A stretch of DNA of 64,000 nt from Pseudo-nitzschia pungens (taxonomy: Eukaryota; Bacillariophyta; Bacillariophyceae; Bacillariales; Bacillariaceae), in the NCBI GenBank assembly GCA_037355855.1, contig CM074761.1, forward strand, positions 4,483,346 to 4,547,345. The letters are read 5' to 3'. The notes under the pieces were generated by a model. It was not told where the DNA came from. It saw only the letters and a program-made list of their open reading frames with translations, and made no database searches. This document shows, piece after piece, positions 43,274 through 56,060 of this stretch. Made by a program: the position numbers and the translations under genes. Numbering within the stretch: position 1 is the first letter of the stretch; every line of letters starts with the position of its first letter.

Positions 43274-44439
43274 TTACTCCTCGTTTGATGGCCCGTAAAA
43301 TAAATCTATATGCATGGACGATCCTTTGTTCGTTTCTGCCGCGAGTTCATCAGTGCTGCTCCTCGCCAAACTTCTGTCAAAAGCGTGGAAACGACTATTT
43401 GCACAACCACTACCTTTCTGATGGAGAAGAGTTGTATCGGAAAGCTGACGGCAACGAGTAACGAGTCGCTCCTGTCTTTTCGTTGCTTCTTTTAAACTCT
43501 CGATGCTCCGGAAGAGGTTCTCCTTTTCGTTCAAGAGCTGTGGTCGGTCCTGGTCCTTTGTTGCCCTCTGGATTTCGGGAAGGACTACGGCCTGGATGGA
43601 TCCCAAAGAGATGCATCTTTCGATTTTGCTATTGAATCTCCCTTCCAAAAGCGTCGCGAGCTCCAAATTCAGAGGATCCATTTCGGCGGTGTACTTCTTG
43701 GAGGCCTCATCTTTTTTCTGGTCCAACTGACGATTCGTTAGTCAAGTTAGTACCACGAAAATGTAGTTGTTCATCAAAATGCCACAGCGAAACAAATAGA
43801 AACGGGCGAGTGTGTATATAGTGAGCGATAGACTGATGACGCATATGCTTTTTGAAGCAAATCCGCAACGGATTGTATGTAACAGGAATGAAAAATAGTT
43901 GCTGAATTCGCAGAAATCAAACACCGAAGCTTTGGATTGCCATTACATTGTGTTATATTTACCATTTTGGAATGATTTGTACAATTTTCAATAGCGCGAA
44001 ATTCGTTTTCGGTCAGTTGTAAAATGCGAGCCTCCTGCTCCTTCAGCATCGCGAGTTTTTCCTTCCCCTGTCCTAGTCTTTCCTTTGCCTGGCGACTGGA
44101 TTCGATCAGGCTATCGTGTTCGGCTTTGATGCTTTTGTGGTTCTTTTGGATTTGCTCTAGCGCTGTCTGGGCCAAGTTTCTCTCCCGAACAAAGGCATCT
44201 TTTTGGTTGGAGAGGACTGTGAACTGATTCTGAATGGAATTGCTCTGAATCAAGCTGCTGCTACTCCTCTTCTCGTCAGGATCTATTCGATTATTCTTCT
44301 GCTGAAGTTGGTGCCGTAGTTGGTGCCGTAGTCGGTGATGACCTTGGTGATGACTCTGATTTTGACGAAAACTAGTCTTTTCTCGAGCTCGGTGATTAGC
44401 TGACGATCCTCGAACGGTATTACGAGAAGAAGGAATCAT
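43274..44439 (-). CDS. Coiled-coil protein of unknown function
   Basis: Two exons, 44439-43963 and 43726-43274, with a 236-bp phase-0 intron; about 309 residues from the ATG at 44439. The N-terminus is rich in His, Arg, Gln and Ser (HHRLRHQLRHQLQQ). From about residue 70 onward the composition is that of a long alpha-helical coiled coil (SNQKDAFVRERNLAQTALEQ, ERLGQGKEKLAMLKEQEARI, LNEKENLFRSIESLKEATKR) interrupted by a Pro-containing hinge. I recognise no family. The exon junction is inferred from GT-AG signals and continuity of the helical pattern. It could be a cytoskeletal, basal-body-type or tethering protein, but nothing in the sequence decides this. Confidence 0.6.
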
Positions 44440-45537
44440 TTTCAAGATCGAAAAGCGGAGAAAAGTGACGCGTAGTACGAAACTGGATCAACCGGATCCA
44501 GAACACGGTGCTGGATTGAGATTCAATGAAAGCAGTAATGGACCAACAATAATCTGAAAGACAAAGCATGGAGAAAAAGATAGCGAAGCAATGACATCAC
44601 CCAGAAGATTAGTATCGTATCGCCAAGCATTTGGCAATTTCGATTGCTTCTTGCACGGGTCCGACGAAAAGGTGAAAAATCGAATTTTCTTCAAAAACCG
44701 ATGAAAGATGATTGATTCGATCGAACGACGGGCGCGACAGCTTGCGCGCCTGGCCATTTTCAAAAAAAATCCCAACTGGGTCGACAACAAGTTGACGGCT
44801 GACTTATCACCACCCCGGCACACCCATCGCCCATTGCTACTTAAAATTAATGATAATATCATCATTTTCATTGATACCGTAAGGTTACTGGAGTTTTGAT
44901 TAATACGATTCTTTCAAACTAAAACGTTTAGTTGATTTGCGGGGACCGCCGAACATCGAAAGGTCAAGAGAACCAACGATGGAAGAAAGGATGGAAGAAA
45001 AAAGGAGGTGCACAAATTAAGTATCGCCGGCACCACAGTCTCTTTTTGTTAGGACGCAAGGGACGCGAAGCCCTGGTTTCACATTTCGTCCCAACAATCC
45101 GAAACCCACCATCGCACCCAAGCGAAGGGTTTCCTACAGATCGGTCGACGTGACCAAGAATCATTTATATGCGATGCAACAGTCCTTTTGTTGCTTGATA
45201 AAATTGTATCACACAAATATGAGGAGTACCAATCACCTCACCACTCAAACACAGGGTGTAGAATACGATTCCTGACAGCTGTTCGCTAGTATATTTAGAC
45301 AAAAGAACTATTGGACGCAGACCTTGGGACAGCTGTTACGAATTTTGTCGCAAAGCGAGTTGAACATTGCTTTCTACCCCCGTCGGTTTGACGTCAAATT
45401 CTTATTCGATGAAAATTCAAAATCTGATTTGGTACACGGTACGGAATGAGTGTCCGGGGGGTTCCATCTTTACAAAGAGTTTTTGAACACTGAGACAATT
45501 TGGCGCCACGCTCAATGCGGGCCAAAAATATCTTTAA
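44440..45537. other. 1.1-kb intergenic region
   Basis: No gene is recognised. CCGTAAGGTTACTGG lies at about 44877. A short plus-strand frame at 44932-45153 has a basic repetitive composition and no domain. Confidence 0.45.
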
Positions 45538-47096
45538 TTATGATGCTGGAAATTTGAGCAAAGTATCTGCGAGTCTTTGATACTCATTTATCTCATTATA
45601 GACATGGCAGGATATACGGACATACAAAGTTCCCCGGATGCATTTGATGGGAACTTCGATAAAGTTATCGTACAAATAGTCTTGTATCACTTTTGCGTCA
45701 TCGGATGTCGACGGTGATGATTGGACGCTTTGTGGCAATCGCACCAACGCCATCATGGGCGAGTGAAGTTCCAGAGGCGCTAGCAGGGACTGTTCCCAAT
45801 CTCTACCACCGTGCCAACTTTGGTTCAGCAACTGAACTGCTTCTCGCAGCAGATAATGATTCTGGGTTCGAAACGATACACCGGTCATGTCATCGTTTAT
45901 TTGTCGTTGTTCCCAGAAATCTAAGACAACAGGAACCGACAATGCTGCTGCGTAGTCGCGGCACCCATCCCATAAAAATCTGCTTTGAAACCCTTTACCC
46001 ATTCCGTGGGACATCACAGCGGGTTGTCGTAGAACTGTGTCCCTCAAGCTAGCATTAGGACAATATAGAAATCCAATCCCTCGAGGGCACGAGAGCCATT
46101 TGTGCCCATTTCCCAGGTAAAAGTCGACATTTGGCAATTCATCGGGGTTCAGTACAAGATCATGTGCCAAGATTCCATGCGCTCCATCTACCATTACCAG
46201 CATCCCCATTTCTTTCGCTATCTTGGAAAGTTTTTTGAGCGGCATATTTAGTGCGGTGTTAGATGTTGTGTGATCTAAAATCAAAAGTGCATTCTCGATC
46301 TCGTTTTTGTTGTCTGTCTTTATCTTCTCTACGGTTTGACGAAGTGCGACCTCAAAAACCTCAGATGGTTCGCGTAATGTATCGTCCCAAAAATGATCAA
46401 AGAAGTGACTGACTGGAATTTCGGTTACTCCTTGCCCACAGTACTCGTTTGCCATCTTTTTAAGACTGCCGTAAGATGTATCCCATAAAATCACGTGGCT
46501 CTTCTCTCCATAGGCGGCTCGATAACCTCGAAGAACTGTATTAAGCCCATAAGTGACATTTGGTATGAGAGTGAGGTCTTTACGAGATGTTTGACAAAAA
46601 CCTGCCAACCGTCGAGCCGAATATACCAAGTGGGGAAGTAAATCCCTGTCAAAGAATCGTAATGGTTGTCGTTCTAAATGGTATCTGGTAGTACATCATA
46701 AAATGCATCAAGAATTCAAATGCCGAGGTGAGCGATCCCAACATGATTGTAATGCCCAATAGATCCAGCTTTTCTCCTCTAGAATACTAAAGAAACACAC
46801 CTCCATTTCTCGGCTCGATCATATCCTAATCTCAATGCCGCACCGAATGCACCGTGATTCAGAAAAGTCCAGTTCCTGCGATCTATCAGAAAATTGGAAT
46901 CATGTGGTGTATCGAGTTCAGGCGATGGGTTGAACGGCAATTCTGGAATTTTATAAACCTCTGGTGGCTGTGACATCAACACATCGACATCTTCGGAATG
47001 AAAGGATCCGATAGATTTGTACCCCATCAGCCTTTTAAGTCGGGATGTTCGCTTTCGTCGGACTAATTTTATTGTCCCTGCCACAATCATAGTCAT
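45538..47096 (-). CDS. Class V PLP-dependent aminotransferase-fold enzyme (isopenicillin-N epimerase-like)
   Basis: Two exons, 47096-46801 and 46684-45538, with a 116-bp phase-2 intron; 480 residues. A basic N-terminus (KLVRRKRTSRLKRL) precedes the enzyme. The family start FLNHGAFGAA appears at about residue 93. The rest follows the class V aminotransferase/cysteine desulfurase pattern: SRKDLTLIPNVTYGLN, MLVMVDGAHGILAHD with the PLP-binding aspartate, and NGHKWLSCPRGIGFLY with the Schiff-base lysine. The acceptor at 46685 restores EKWRYHLERQPLRFF, which matches the family closely. Related proteins are epimerases, C-S lyases or desulfhydrases; the substrate cannot be told. No cluster of biosynthetic genes surrounds it. 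Confidence 0.88.
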
Positions 47097-48030
47097 CAAT
47101 GATATAGCCGTTTTCGTTTGAGTGCCGAATTGCTGATTGAGTTACAAATAGTAATGGTAGAGAAAGCCCGATGAAGGTATTGCAGTTGGCGTTGCATGTG
47201 GTTAGTGATTAAAACTGAAAGTATGATCAGTCTCCGTCATACAGTAATCTTAAACCTTATTTTTTTTTCATCAAAGTCAAGAGAAAGATTTTTTTCGTTC
47301 ATGGTTTTACTACCGTAAGGTTACTCGTACACTCTATGATACGGTAAGGTTAGGCTGTAATCTTACGGGTACTAATCGATAGATGAAAGACGATACCGGT
47401 ATGTACGTATCTACCGTACGGGATACTGTATGACACCGAAAAGTACTTCATACCTAGGTTGATTACGTAAATCATATATACATCATATGAGTACGAGCTT
47501 CGAGTATTCTCCGCGTAGCAATGTACGAATGCCAGTATTACACAACGCAATACACTAAGGTTGCAGTAACCTTACTCGGTACCCGAAATCTCACATACAG
47601 TACGAACGTATGTACGTATACGTACAAGTACGTACAAGTAAGATACTCGTAATTACTTCCTCTTTTTAGTATCGAGATGAGAGGAGGATTGCTTTTTGCA
47701 TCCACGTGGAAGAAAGATGCCAAATTCAATCACGCAGTTTCATCAATTCGATGGACTGACGGGTTCTGATTTTTGTCTGTATCCATCAGGTGATAAAATT
47801 GATGCCTGTAGCAATTTTACGGCCTACGTTCCTTGCGTGCTTTTCCAAAATTCACGCTCCATATATGTTCCAGTGAAAATACGAGTAGCCAGCTTTTATG
47901 CACTTTCAACGACAAATCAATGCTTCAAGAAGATTCAAGAATCGAAGATAACATCATGGAGCAATCCGATATTGATATCAAAGAAAACAAAACTACCCAA
48001 AGGAATTCACTTCTTGAAAAGTCGAAAAGT
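47097..48030. promoter_or_regulatory. Divergent upstream region, PLP enzyme / OTC
   Basis: About 0.9 kb with GTAAGGTTACTCG at 47314, ACGGTAAGGTTAGG at 47341, AAGGTTGCAGTAACCTTAC at 47557 and an alternating GTACGTATACGTAC stretch near 47612. The OTC reading frame is open from 47833, but the better presequence starts at 48031. Confidence 0.5.
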
Positions 48031-49169
48031 ATGTTTAGCGTTAGCCGATCAACCATCACTGCCGTCGTTAAGCGACAAAACATCTTTCAACGGAGATTTG
48101 CATCCTCTCTCGGCGATTCTGTGTCGACTTTGAAAGGGCAACATTTCGTTTCGATTGATCAGCTAAGGTAAGGTCATAATGCATGGAATTATTAGATATT
48201 GCAATGTGATTAACTTTTCTGTACCTAACGACAATGTTCTATCCGTTTCCTACTCTTAATTTCTGCAGCAACGATGAATTAAAGGGACTACTGGATGTAT
48301 CTCATCACTACAAGGAAATCTACTCCGACAAGTCGAAGGCGCTCCCAAAACCATTGGACGGACATTCGGTCAGTATGATCTTTCAGAAGCGATCGACTCG
48401 AACTCGTGTTTCGACAGAAACGGGGATGGCTATGCTTGGCGGACACGCTCTATTTTTGGGACCATCGGATATTCAACTAGGTGTAAACGAATCTATGAGA
48501 GATACAGCTTGTGTTTTGAGTCGATTCAATGACTTGATCTTGGCTCGAGTTTACGCCCACAGCGACATTACTGAGCTTGCGAAATACGCCGAAGTTCCTA
48601 TCATCAACGCCCTTAGCGACTTGCACCATCCTCTGCAGACTCTGGCTGATTTGATGGCTCTTCAACAACATTTCGGAAAAGACTTGTCTGGAAAGACAGT
48701 TGCCTGGGTTGGTGATGGAAACAATGTTCTTCATGATCTGATGCTTGGATCACTCAAAATGGGAATGAATGTGCAAATTGCGACACCAGAGGGATACGAA
48801 CCAGATGCAGACATAATGGCAAAGAGTGAGGTATTGGCAAAGGAAAATGGCGTCAGCCTCACGACAACGACAGTAGCCGACGAAGCTGTCAATGGAGCTG
48901 ATGTTGTAGTCACAGATACTTGGGTGAGCATGGGACAAGAAGATGAGTACGAAAAACGTGTGAAGGAGTTCGATGGATACCAAGTCAATACGGAACTGAT
49001 GGGCAAGGCCAACGACGGCGCCGTATTTTTGCACTGCTTGCCTCGTCACGTGGAGGAAGTTACAGATGAGGTCATCTATAGCGATGCCTCTCTTGTGTTC
49101 CCAGAAGCCGAAAACCGTATGTGGACAGTAATGGCCGTCATGGCAGCCCAACTCGGAAAGGTAGAATAG
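48031..49169 (+). CDS. OTC: Ornithine carbamoyltransferase
   Basis: Two exons, 48031-48167 and 48269-49169, with a 101-bp phase-2 intron; about 345 residues from the ATG at 48031. That start gives a classic mitochondrial presequence (SVSRSTITAVVKRQNIFQRR then FASS). An upstream in-frame ATG at 47956 is possible but adds an acidic stretch unlike a presequence. Signatures are KRSTRTR for carbamoyl phosphate (about residue 85), HHPLQTLADL, VAWVGDGNNVLHD and HCLPRH for ornithine (about 299). The enzyme makes citrulline from ornithine and carbamoyl phosphate and belongs to the diatom ornithine-urea cycle and arginine synthesis. Confidence 0.95.
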
Positions 49170-50282
49170 GAAAGGAATAGTTTGTCACTTTTTGATCTCT
49201 GATTGGATCATGAAATTGTCACCGGAAATCGAATTCCTGATCAAATCAAGACTAATCGTTACAATCAACCATTGAAATTTTGCCAACACAGAATTTATTC
49301 AGTTTAGTGTACGGCCGAGAGGCTCACACGGCATCAATTTGAAACCCTAGACTCTATTCATGTCTCCTCTCGCGAAACTAACTTATTGGCGATCTTCTTC
49401 CAAATAGAGACCTCTAGTATTCCGGTCCATGAAACAAGAGCTCTTTCTCATGAAATTGGAGTCATTGCGCTAGTCTAAACTGTTCATTTCCTGGATTGCT
49501 GATGCAGGATGAGTGAGCTGGGTCTTAAAATGAAATTACGTAGGCATCTCCTTCGAGTGTTGCCCTGTGATGATCCCTTTCAATCAAGCTATTTTGAGTA
49601 CCGCAAGGGACAAACTGCGTGACACTTTTTCCAGAAACTAATAATGAATTATTGAACAACAAACATATTATTCTCCTCTTCGCTTCCCAAGATAGAATGC
49701 TCGATATCTCTTCTTTCCCCAATGTGCAATCCTCATCATTTGGAAAACGGAGAAAAAATTCCACATACCGCTTTGTGATGGGTTATTTCGCAATTTCTTG
49801 TACAAGTCGTTTTGTGCTCAAGTATTTTTTTTTCATTCCAGACTTTCGTTGATAACAGGTTCAGGTAGCCTTACTCCGTGCATGATATCAGAGAAGTCTT
49901 CCCGTATTTTGATTGAAAGTGTTGTAAGGTTACTCATACCGGTAGTTACGTAAGGTTAAGGCTTACTTGTTTGTTCGAATATGATTCTCACTTGTACAAC
50001 TTTGTACTGATGACACTAATCTAGTCCATTACGGGAGATTCCCATCGACGTGTGAAGTGAAACAGAAATTCCAGAATACCGTACCGAACCGTCGGAAGAT
50101 GGGAGATTGATTGAGATTCTGACTTGACCGTTACGCACCAGATGTGTCAGCGACATGGCTTCTATTGCCGGTAATTATTTTTGGTGAACGATGATTGAGT
50201 CTCTTTCTTCATTCCGTCGTCAATGTCACTAATTTGGAACAAATCCAATACGAAGAAATCGGAATAGCACTCCTGGTCGACT
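49170..50282. other. 1.1-kb intergenic region
   Basis: No gene is recognised. TGTAAGGTTACTC at about 49923 and ACGTAAGGTTAAGGC at about 49947 lie some 350 bp upstream of the Nudix gene. Confidence 0.45.
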
Positions 50283-51694
50283 ATGACAAGATATTTATCA
50301 ACGGCAATCTCTCGAATAAGGAAACAGAAACAAGTCTCATTGATAACGACCGCTTTCTCGTCATTGGGACTTACACCATCTCGCCTAGCTTCTTTCAGAG
50401 AAACCCGTCGAAAATTATCATATTCTGCCTCTTCTTCTGCCCAGGAAGCTGGTGCATATGACTTCCATGATTCAGGACATGATGCCGCTTGCAGCACTTC
50501 TTTTGACAAAACTGAAGGTATTGCTACTGAGACAAAATCTGTCACCGCTTCGTATGTCGAGAGTAGCATGAAACACCAGCGAATCTGGCGTTCCGACAAT
50601 CAATCAGAAACTGGTCCATTGTACTGGACAAACAACGTGGTTCAGAGCTCACACGATAACCCACATAATCTGGTATCACTTCTCGACAGGATAGAAAAAC
50701 AAGAACTATCGGGCGGAAGAATGCGTGCAAAACAAAACGGCGTATTGCACGAAGATCCCGCTGTCGACATGCGTTTATTGATCGAAAATTACACTGTCAA
50801 TTCACTGGCTAGTGCACTGAGAGATAGGGAGGAAATGTTACAAACGGCTGCTCAAATGGCTACAGAAAACGACTTTGAAAGTCTAAAGCAATTCCTCCGC
50901 AACTGTCACCCTGACGTAGTTTTGGAAAAGAGGCAGAGATTGCGGAAATTGAACCTTAACAAGCCGCTGAACCTTGCTTCGTTAGAAATAATTCGGAAGG
51001 GACTTATGCGAATGCCAAGACAAGTCACAATGGCACATTCTAAAAGAGCCGGTGTAGTCATTCCGATAGTCCACGTTGACGGAGTTCCCTCGATCTTATT
51101 TGAAAAACGCAGCGCTTCGCTTCGAGCGCATCCCGACGAAGTTTGTTTACCTGGTGGAATGGTTTGCGAAACAGCGGATCGAACGATCGTCGAAACATGT
51201 TTGAGAGAAATGAAGGAAGAAATCGGGGGATTTGACTTCGACTATCATCGTGATAAGGGTGGGACGCATGGAGTTAGCGTTCTCGGTATTTTGCGTTGCA
51301 ACTGGGGAGAAGGTGAGTATTGACAATCCTCGTCGCTATGTTAACTTGTATCACACCTTGCCGACTAAGCTTGTTCTCAAAATGGTTAAAAATCGATAAT
51401 GAATCAGTTCATCATTTGGTTGGAGTTGCCGTGACGCCAGTTGTTTGCTCCTTCAATCAAGACCTCGCCGAGGTAGATCTTAGGCCGAATCCAGACGAAG
51501 TGGCAGAGGTCTTCACGATTCCATTGGCAAGTTTAATGGATAAAAGACAGTGGATATACAAAGATGATCACGCACCGATCTTCGTTGGGGGCCCTTATGC
51601 AATTTGGGGATTGACTGGTTATATCCTCGAAAGTTTTTGGAAAGATATTTTGTTGCCTTTCAGTTCACGCAGTTCTGATTTACACTATCAATGA
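50283..51694 (+). CDS. Nudix hydrolase, coenzyme A pyrophosphatase type (NUDT7/8-like)
   Basis: Two exons, 50283-51312 and 51408-51694, with a 95-bp phase-1 intron; 438 residues. The first 230 residues are poorly conserved, with a basic, Ser/Arg-rich N-terminus that may target an organelle. The Nudix domain begins at about RAGVVIPIVHVDG. It has the extended CoA-type signature: KRSASLRAHPDEVCLPGG followed by a Nudix box ending LREMKEEIGG (about residues 276-313), so the REXXEE metal-binding part is intact. The second exon continues HHLVGVAVTPVVCSF and ends with an FSSRSSDLHYQ tail. CoA pyrophosphatases cut CoA or acyl-CoA in mitochondria or peroxisomes. The substrate class is inferred from the upstream LLxxRSxxLRxHxG-like motif. 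Confidence 0.88.
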
Positions 51695-51834
51695 GAACTG
51701 ACGAATTAAACTTTTGTTACACTACGTTGCTTGACGCAACACATAGTATTGGTTTTTTTTTCAAGATTAGAAATATTAAAGTTATTATCAAATGCTACTC
51801 ACATATCTTCTGACCAAAATCATACAATCTGTGT

Positions 51835-54800
51835 CTATTCTTCTGAGATGTCCAAAAGTAAGTCTCCACCAGCAACCTCGTCGCCAGCTGTAACAACAAC
51901 TCGGTCGACAACTCCTTTTACAGGTGATGCAACCATAGTTTCCATCTTCATCGCGGAGAGTGATACTAACGGGGATCCAACATCAACATGATCACCTTTC
52001 TTCACCTTGGTCTCAAGGACGACGCCGGGCATAGGGGCACCAATGCTTCCTTCGACACTGTGTAATGCCTTTGGTTTATCAGCGGATGACTCACCGCCGA
52101 CTGATTCGTCTTTCACGGAAACTGTACGTGGAGTTCCATTCAATTCAAACTGAAGAGTTACAAATCCCTCTTGATTTGGCTCTGATTGAGCCACTAGTCG
52201 AATCATTAATTGCTTTCCAGGTTCTAGGCTGATTTCGAGGTCCTCTCCAACTTTCATACCGGTTAAGAATGTCCTAGTGTCGAGAATGCTGCACTTGCCA
52301 TATTGAGCTTTATGTTCCATATATTCATCGAAAACAGCGGGGTATAGAGCAGACGAAAGAACATCGACATCGCGAATCTTCTGACCGGTCTTAACATCAC
52401 CACTTAGGCCACCGGTGTCTCCACCCCAAATTTCCTCTAATTTTTGTCGTTCTTTAGCAAAATCGAACGGTGCGAGCTCTGCACCTGGGCGACCTTCGAA
52501 ACAGACCAAACCATCCGTTCCTTCAATCGTCCGACCTTTCAATACTTTAGAACGCAAGGGTTCTGGAAAACCAAACGGAGGAATCCCAAGGTAACCCTGA
52601 AAATATTCAATGACACTTTTTGGAAAAGACAATGTATCGGCTTTCTCAAGGATTTCTTCCTTTGTAAGTTCATTCGCAACGATAAATTGGGCAAGATCTC
52701 CTGTGACCTTGCTGGAAGGCGTAACTTTAATGATATCACCTAGCAATTCATTGGCTGTTGCGTATGCCTTTTTGACCTTACTCCATTGCCCGCTCAAACC
52801 AAGTTGAGAACTTTGGAATAAAAGATTGGTATACTGCAGCACCATCAACGAACACGGCACGAGAAATAATGTTATGAGTTTCAACGAACATTCCTAGAAC
52901 AGTAACTTGGATTGCATACAGAGAAAACCATCGTTCTTACCTGACCACCTGGCATTTCATGAAAATAAACATCAGACGATCCTGTTTTCTGGCCTGATTC
53001 GAACGGTGCGTAAAGACCACGGCATTCTTCCCAGTATTCGTTGAGAGACTGCACGTCGGAGAGTTTCAATCCCGTTTCATATGGGGTCCCACTCGTACTT
53101 GCAATGAGAGCACCCATCGATGGTTGTGAGGTTGTGCCTGACATGGCATCGGAACAGGCATCTACAACGTCGGCTCCGGCTTTGGCACATGCAAGCATTG
53201 ATGCAACTCCTGTTCCTGCAGTATCGTGCGTATGAACGTGGATAGGAAGGTCTGGGTGTTGGGCACGGATTGCAGAGATGAGCTCAGTAGCTGCCTCTGG
53301 CTTCAAGAGTCCTGCCATGTCTTTGATTGCGAGGACATGAATTCCAAGTTCATGTAGCTGCCTAACAAAATCTAAGTAATACTCCAATGTGTACTTCCCA
53401 CGGTTGGGGTCCGAAACATCACCTGTGTAGCACACGGCTGCTTCAATAATACCACCGGCCTCACCTACACAGTCAATGCCAAGTTTCATATTTTCGATGT
53501 AATTGATCGAGTCGAAAACCCTAAAAACATCCATTCCCGTCTCTTTCGCCATTTTGCAGAATTCGTAGTTGACGTTATCGGGGTAAGAAGTGTAACCAAC
53601 AGCGTTGGCTCCGCGAAGCAGCATTTGAAAAGGGATGTCTGGGACGCTCTCTCGCAGATCAGCGAGGCGATCCCAGGGGCATTCACGTAGAAATCTCATT
53701 GAAACGTCGAAGGTTGCTCCGCCCCAGCATTCCAGGGAGTAGCAGTTTGCCAGAGCTGCGCTTGTGGCTGGAGCAATATTCAGCATGTCAATGGTTCGCA
53801 GACGAGTTGCGAGCAAAGATTGGTGGGCATCACGCCACGTCGTATCGGTGACGAGCAGACCATCGTTGCTTCTTACAGCGGCAGCAAATGCTTCGGGACC
53901 TTCCTCATCGAAGATTTGCTTCAAGGATTTTTTTCCTCCATTTTCTGTGGGAAGAATTTCGGGGATGTAGGGGTCTACAGAGACTGGTGGTTCGCCGACT
54001 GCTCCGAGGGAACTAGGGGGTCCATTCACAATGATATTTGCAATGAACTTGAGTATTTTTTGGGCACGGTCTCGTTCATTAAGCGGGGCCAGTAATTCCG
54101 GATTCTGCGCAATGAATCCAGTATCGACGACACCATCCAAAAATTGTTCGTTTTCAAGAACGTTAAGCACAAAGGATTTATTGGTCTTGACTCCGCGGAC
54201 ACGGAATTCATTTAGAGATCTGATCAACTTGGCGGCAGCCTCCCGTCGTGTTCGCGCCTTCGCAGTGATTTTGACTAAGAGGGAATCGTAGTGCGGAGTA
54301 ATTTTGGCCCCTGGAAAACCTGGCCCATCGTCCAGACGGATTCCCATACCAGTCGGTAGACGAAAGACACTGATTGTACCAGTGTCGGGACGGAAGTCCT
54401 GGGACGGGTCTTCCGTGGTCACACGACACTGCAACGCAAATCCGTTAGGTTCTGGAATGTTTTCCTGTGTCAATCCTAATTCTGGTAGTGTCTTTCCACT
54501 GGCAATCAGAATTTGGGACTGTACAATATCGATACCGGTGACTTCTTCTGTTACAGTATGCTCTACTTGCACCCGAGGGTTTACCTCCATGAAATAATGT
54601 TGCCCGTGTTTGTCGACAAGAAATTCAACCGTACCCGCATTCAGGTAATTGTCACTCTTCAACAACGCAACGGCATCGTTTAGAATATTCTCCCTGGTCT
54701 TCTCTGGCAAGTCCTGGGCTGGCGCACACTCGACGACCTTTTGGTGCCGGCGCTGAACAGAGCAATCACGATCCCAGAGATGGACTACGTTTCCCGTTCC

Positions 54801-56060
54801 ATCTCCCAAGCACTGAACTTCGATGTGCCTTGGATTTTCCACGTATTTCTCGATGAAACAGCGACCATCTCCGAACGCGGTGAGAGCTTCGTTGCTAGCT
54901 TGGGTAAACATTGGCTCGAGATCTGCCTCGGTGGGGACGATTCGAATACCTCTGCCTCCTCCACCCATGAGAGCTTTTGCGATGACGGGATAGGAACAAT
55001 TGTTGGCTGGATCGGCAATCCAATCTCTTGCTTGTCGAACGGTTTCAAACGCCTCTTCGGACCCGGGGACGACGGAAACATTGGCGGCAATGGCCAAATT
55101 TCTAGCCGTGGCCTTGTTTCCAAAATGATCAAGATTCTCTACCGTGGGACCGACAAAGGCGACTCCGTTTTCTCGAAGCGCCTTGGCAAAGTTAGTGTTC
55201 TCACTCAAAAAGCCATACCCCGGATGAACTGCTTCGACGCCATTGTCGACACAGATCTTAACGATCGTATCAATGTCCAGGTATTGGGCTACGGGTGCTT
55301 TGGATGAATCCAGTTGGAAGGCTTGGTCTGCTTTGTATCGATGCTGGGTGAACCGATCTGACAGCCAATAGCAAGCAAGAACGAAAAGACGGCAGATCGG
55401 ATCAAATCAGATCAAATATAATCAGATCAATATAATCAAATCAAATCAGATCAAATCAAATCAAATCAAATCAAATCAGATCAGATCAGATCAGATCAGA
55501 TCAGATCAGATCAGATCAAATGAGATCAAATCGAACCAACGAAACGAATTCAATCGAAATAAATCGTTCGCACATCGAACGACAAATGATCCACGACGCA
55601 GTTCGCCGTGCGAGTATTCCGAGCATTTCCAAAAGAGAATTGCGATCTAGTGTTTCACCAAGCAATTTCTCTTACCTTCGAAAGAGTAGATGCCTACCGT
55701 GCTCATGCCCAGTTCGGATCCGGCACGGTTGATTCTGGTAGCGATTTCTCCTCGGTTCGCTGCCATGAGCTTCTGAAACGGTGGCTCGGATACGTTGACC
55801 GGCTTTCTCGGTGCCATCGAAGGATTTTCGGTTCTCACATTGGTGGCGAGTCGGCGCTTCGTTTCGGAATCCGAAAGCCGCTGTTTCTGCACATCGGGGA
55901 CCAGCGTGGTGGATGCCGCCCCACGAATGGCTGTGGTCAAGATCGCATTGCGTCGGTTGGTAACGAGCGGAGAAGTCCCGGAGACGATCTTGTTGGTGCT
56001 TTTGCTGCAACGACTGGAGAGTCGTCTCGCCGAATGCCGAAGGATAGAAGATCGGAACAT
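51835..56060 (-). CDS. PYC: Pyruvate carboxylase, mitochondrial
   Basis: Three exons: 56060-55676, 55357-52941 and 52833-51835, with introns of 318 bp (phase 1) and 107 bp (phase 0); 1266 residues. The start at 56060 gives a presequence rich in Arg/Ser ([16 protein letters not shown]). The biotin carboxylase domain runs from [13 protein letters not shown] through [14 protein letters not shown]. The carboxyltransferase domain starts at [19 protein letters not shown], then comes the PC/OADA domain. The C-terminal biotinyl domain carries [10 protein letters not shown] with the biotinylated lysine near residue 1230. The enzyme turns pyruvate and bicarbonate into oxaloacetate. In diatoms pyruvate carboxylase feeds the mitochondrial TCA cycle and is discussed for C4-like flux. 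Intron 1 contains a pentanucleotide microsatellite. Confidence 0.97.
55394..55530 (+). repeat. Pentanucleotide (ATCAR)n microsatellite in PYC intron 1
   Basis: A run of ATCAA and ATCAG units, with a homogeneous GATCAGATCAGATCAGATC block at its right side. It lies wholly within intron 1 of pyruvate carboxylase, some 40 bp from the acceptor (the acceptor is toward lower coordinates). Confidence 0.9.
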
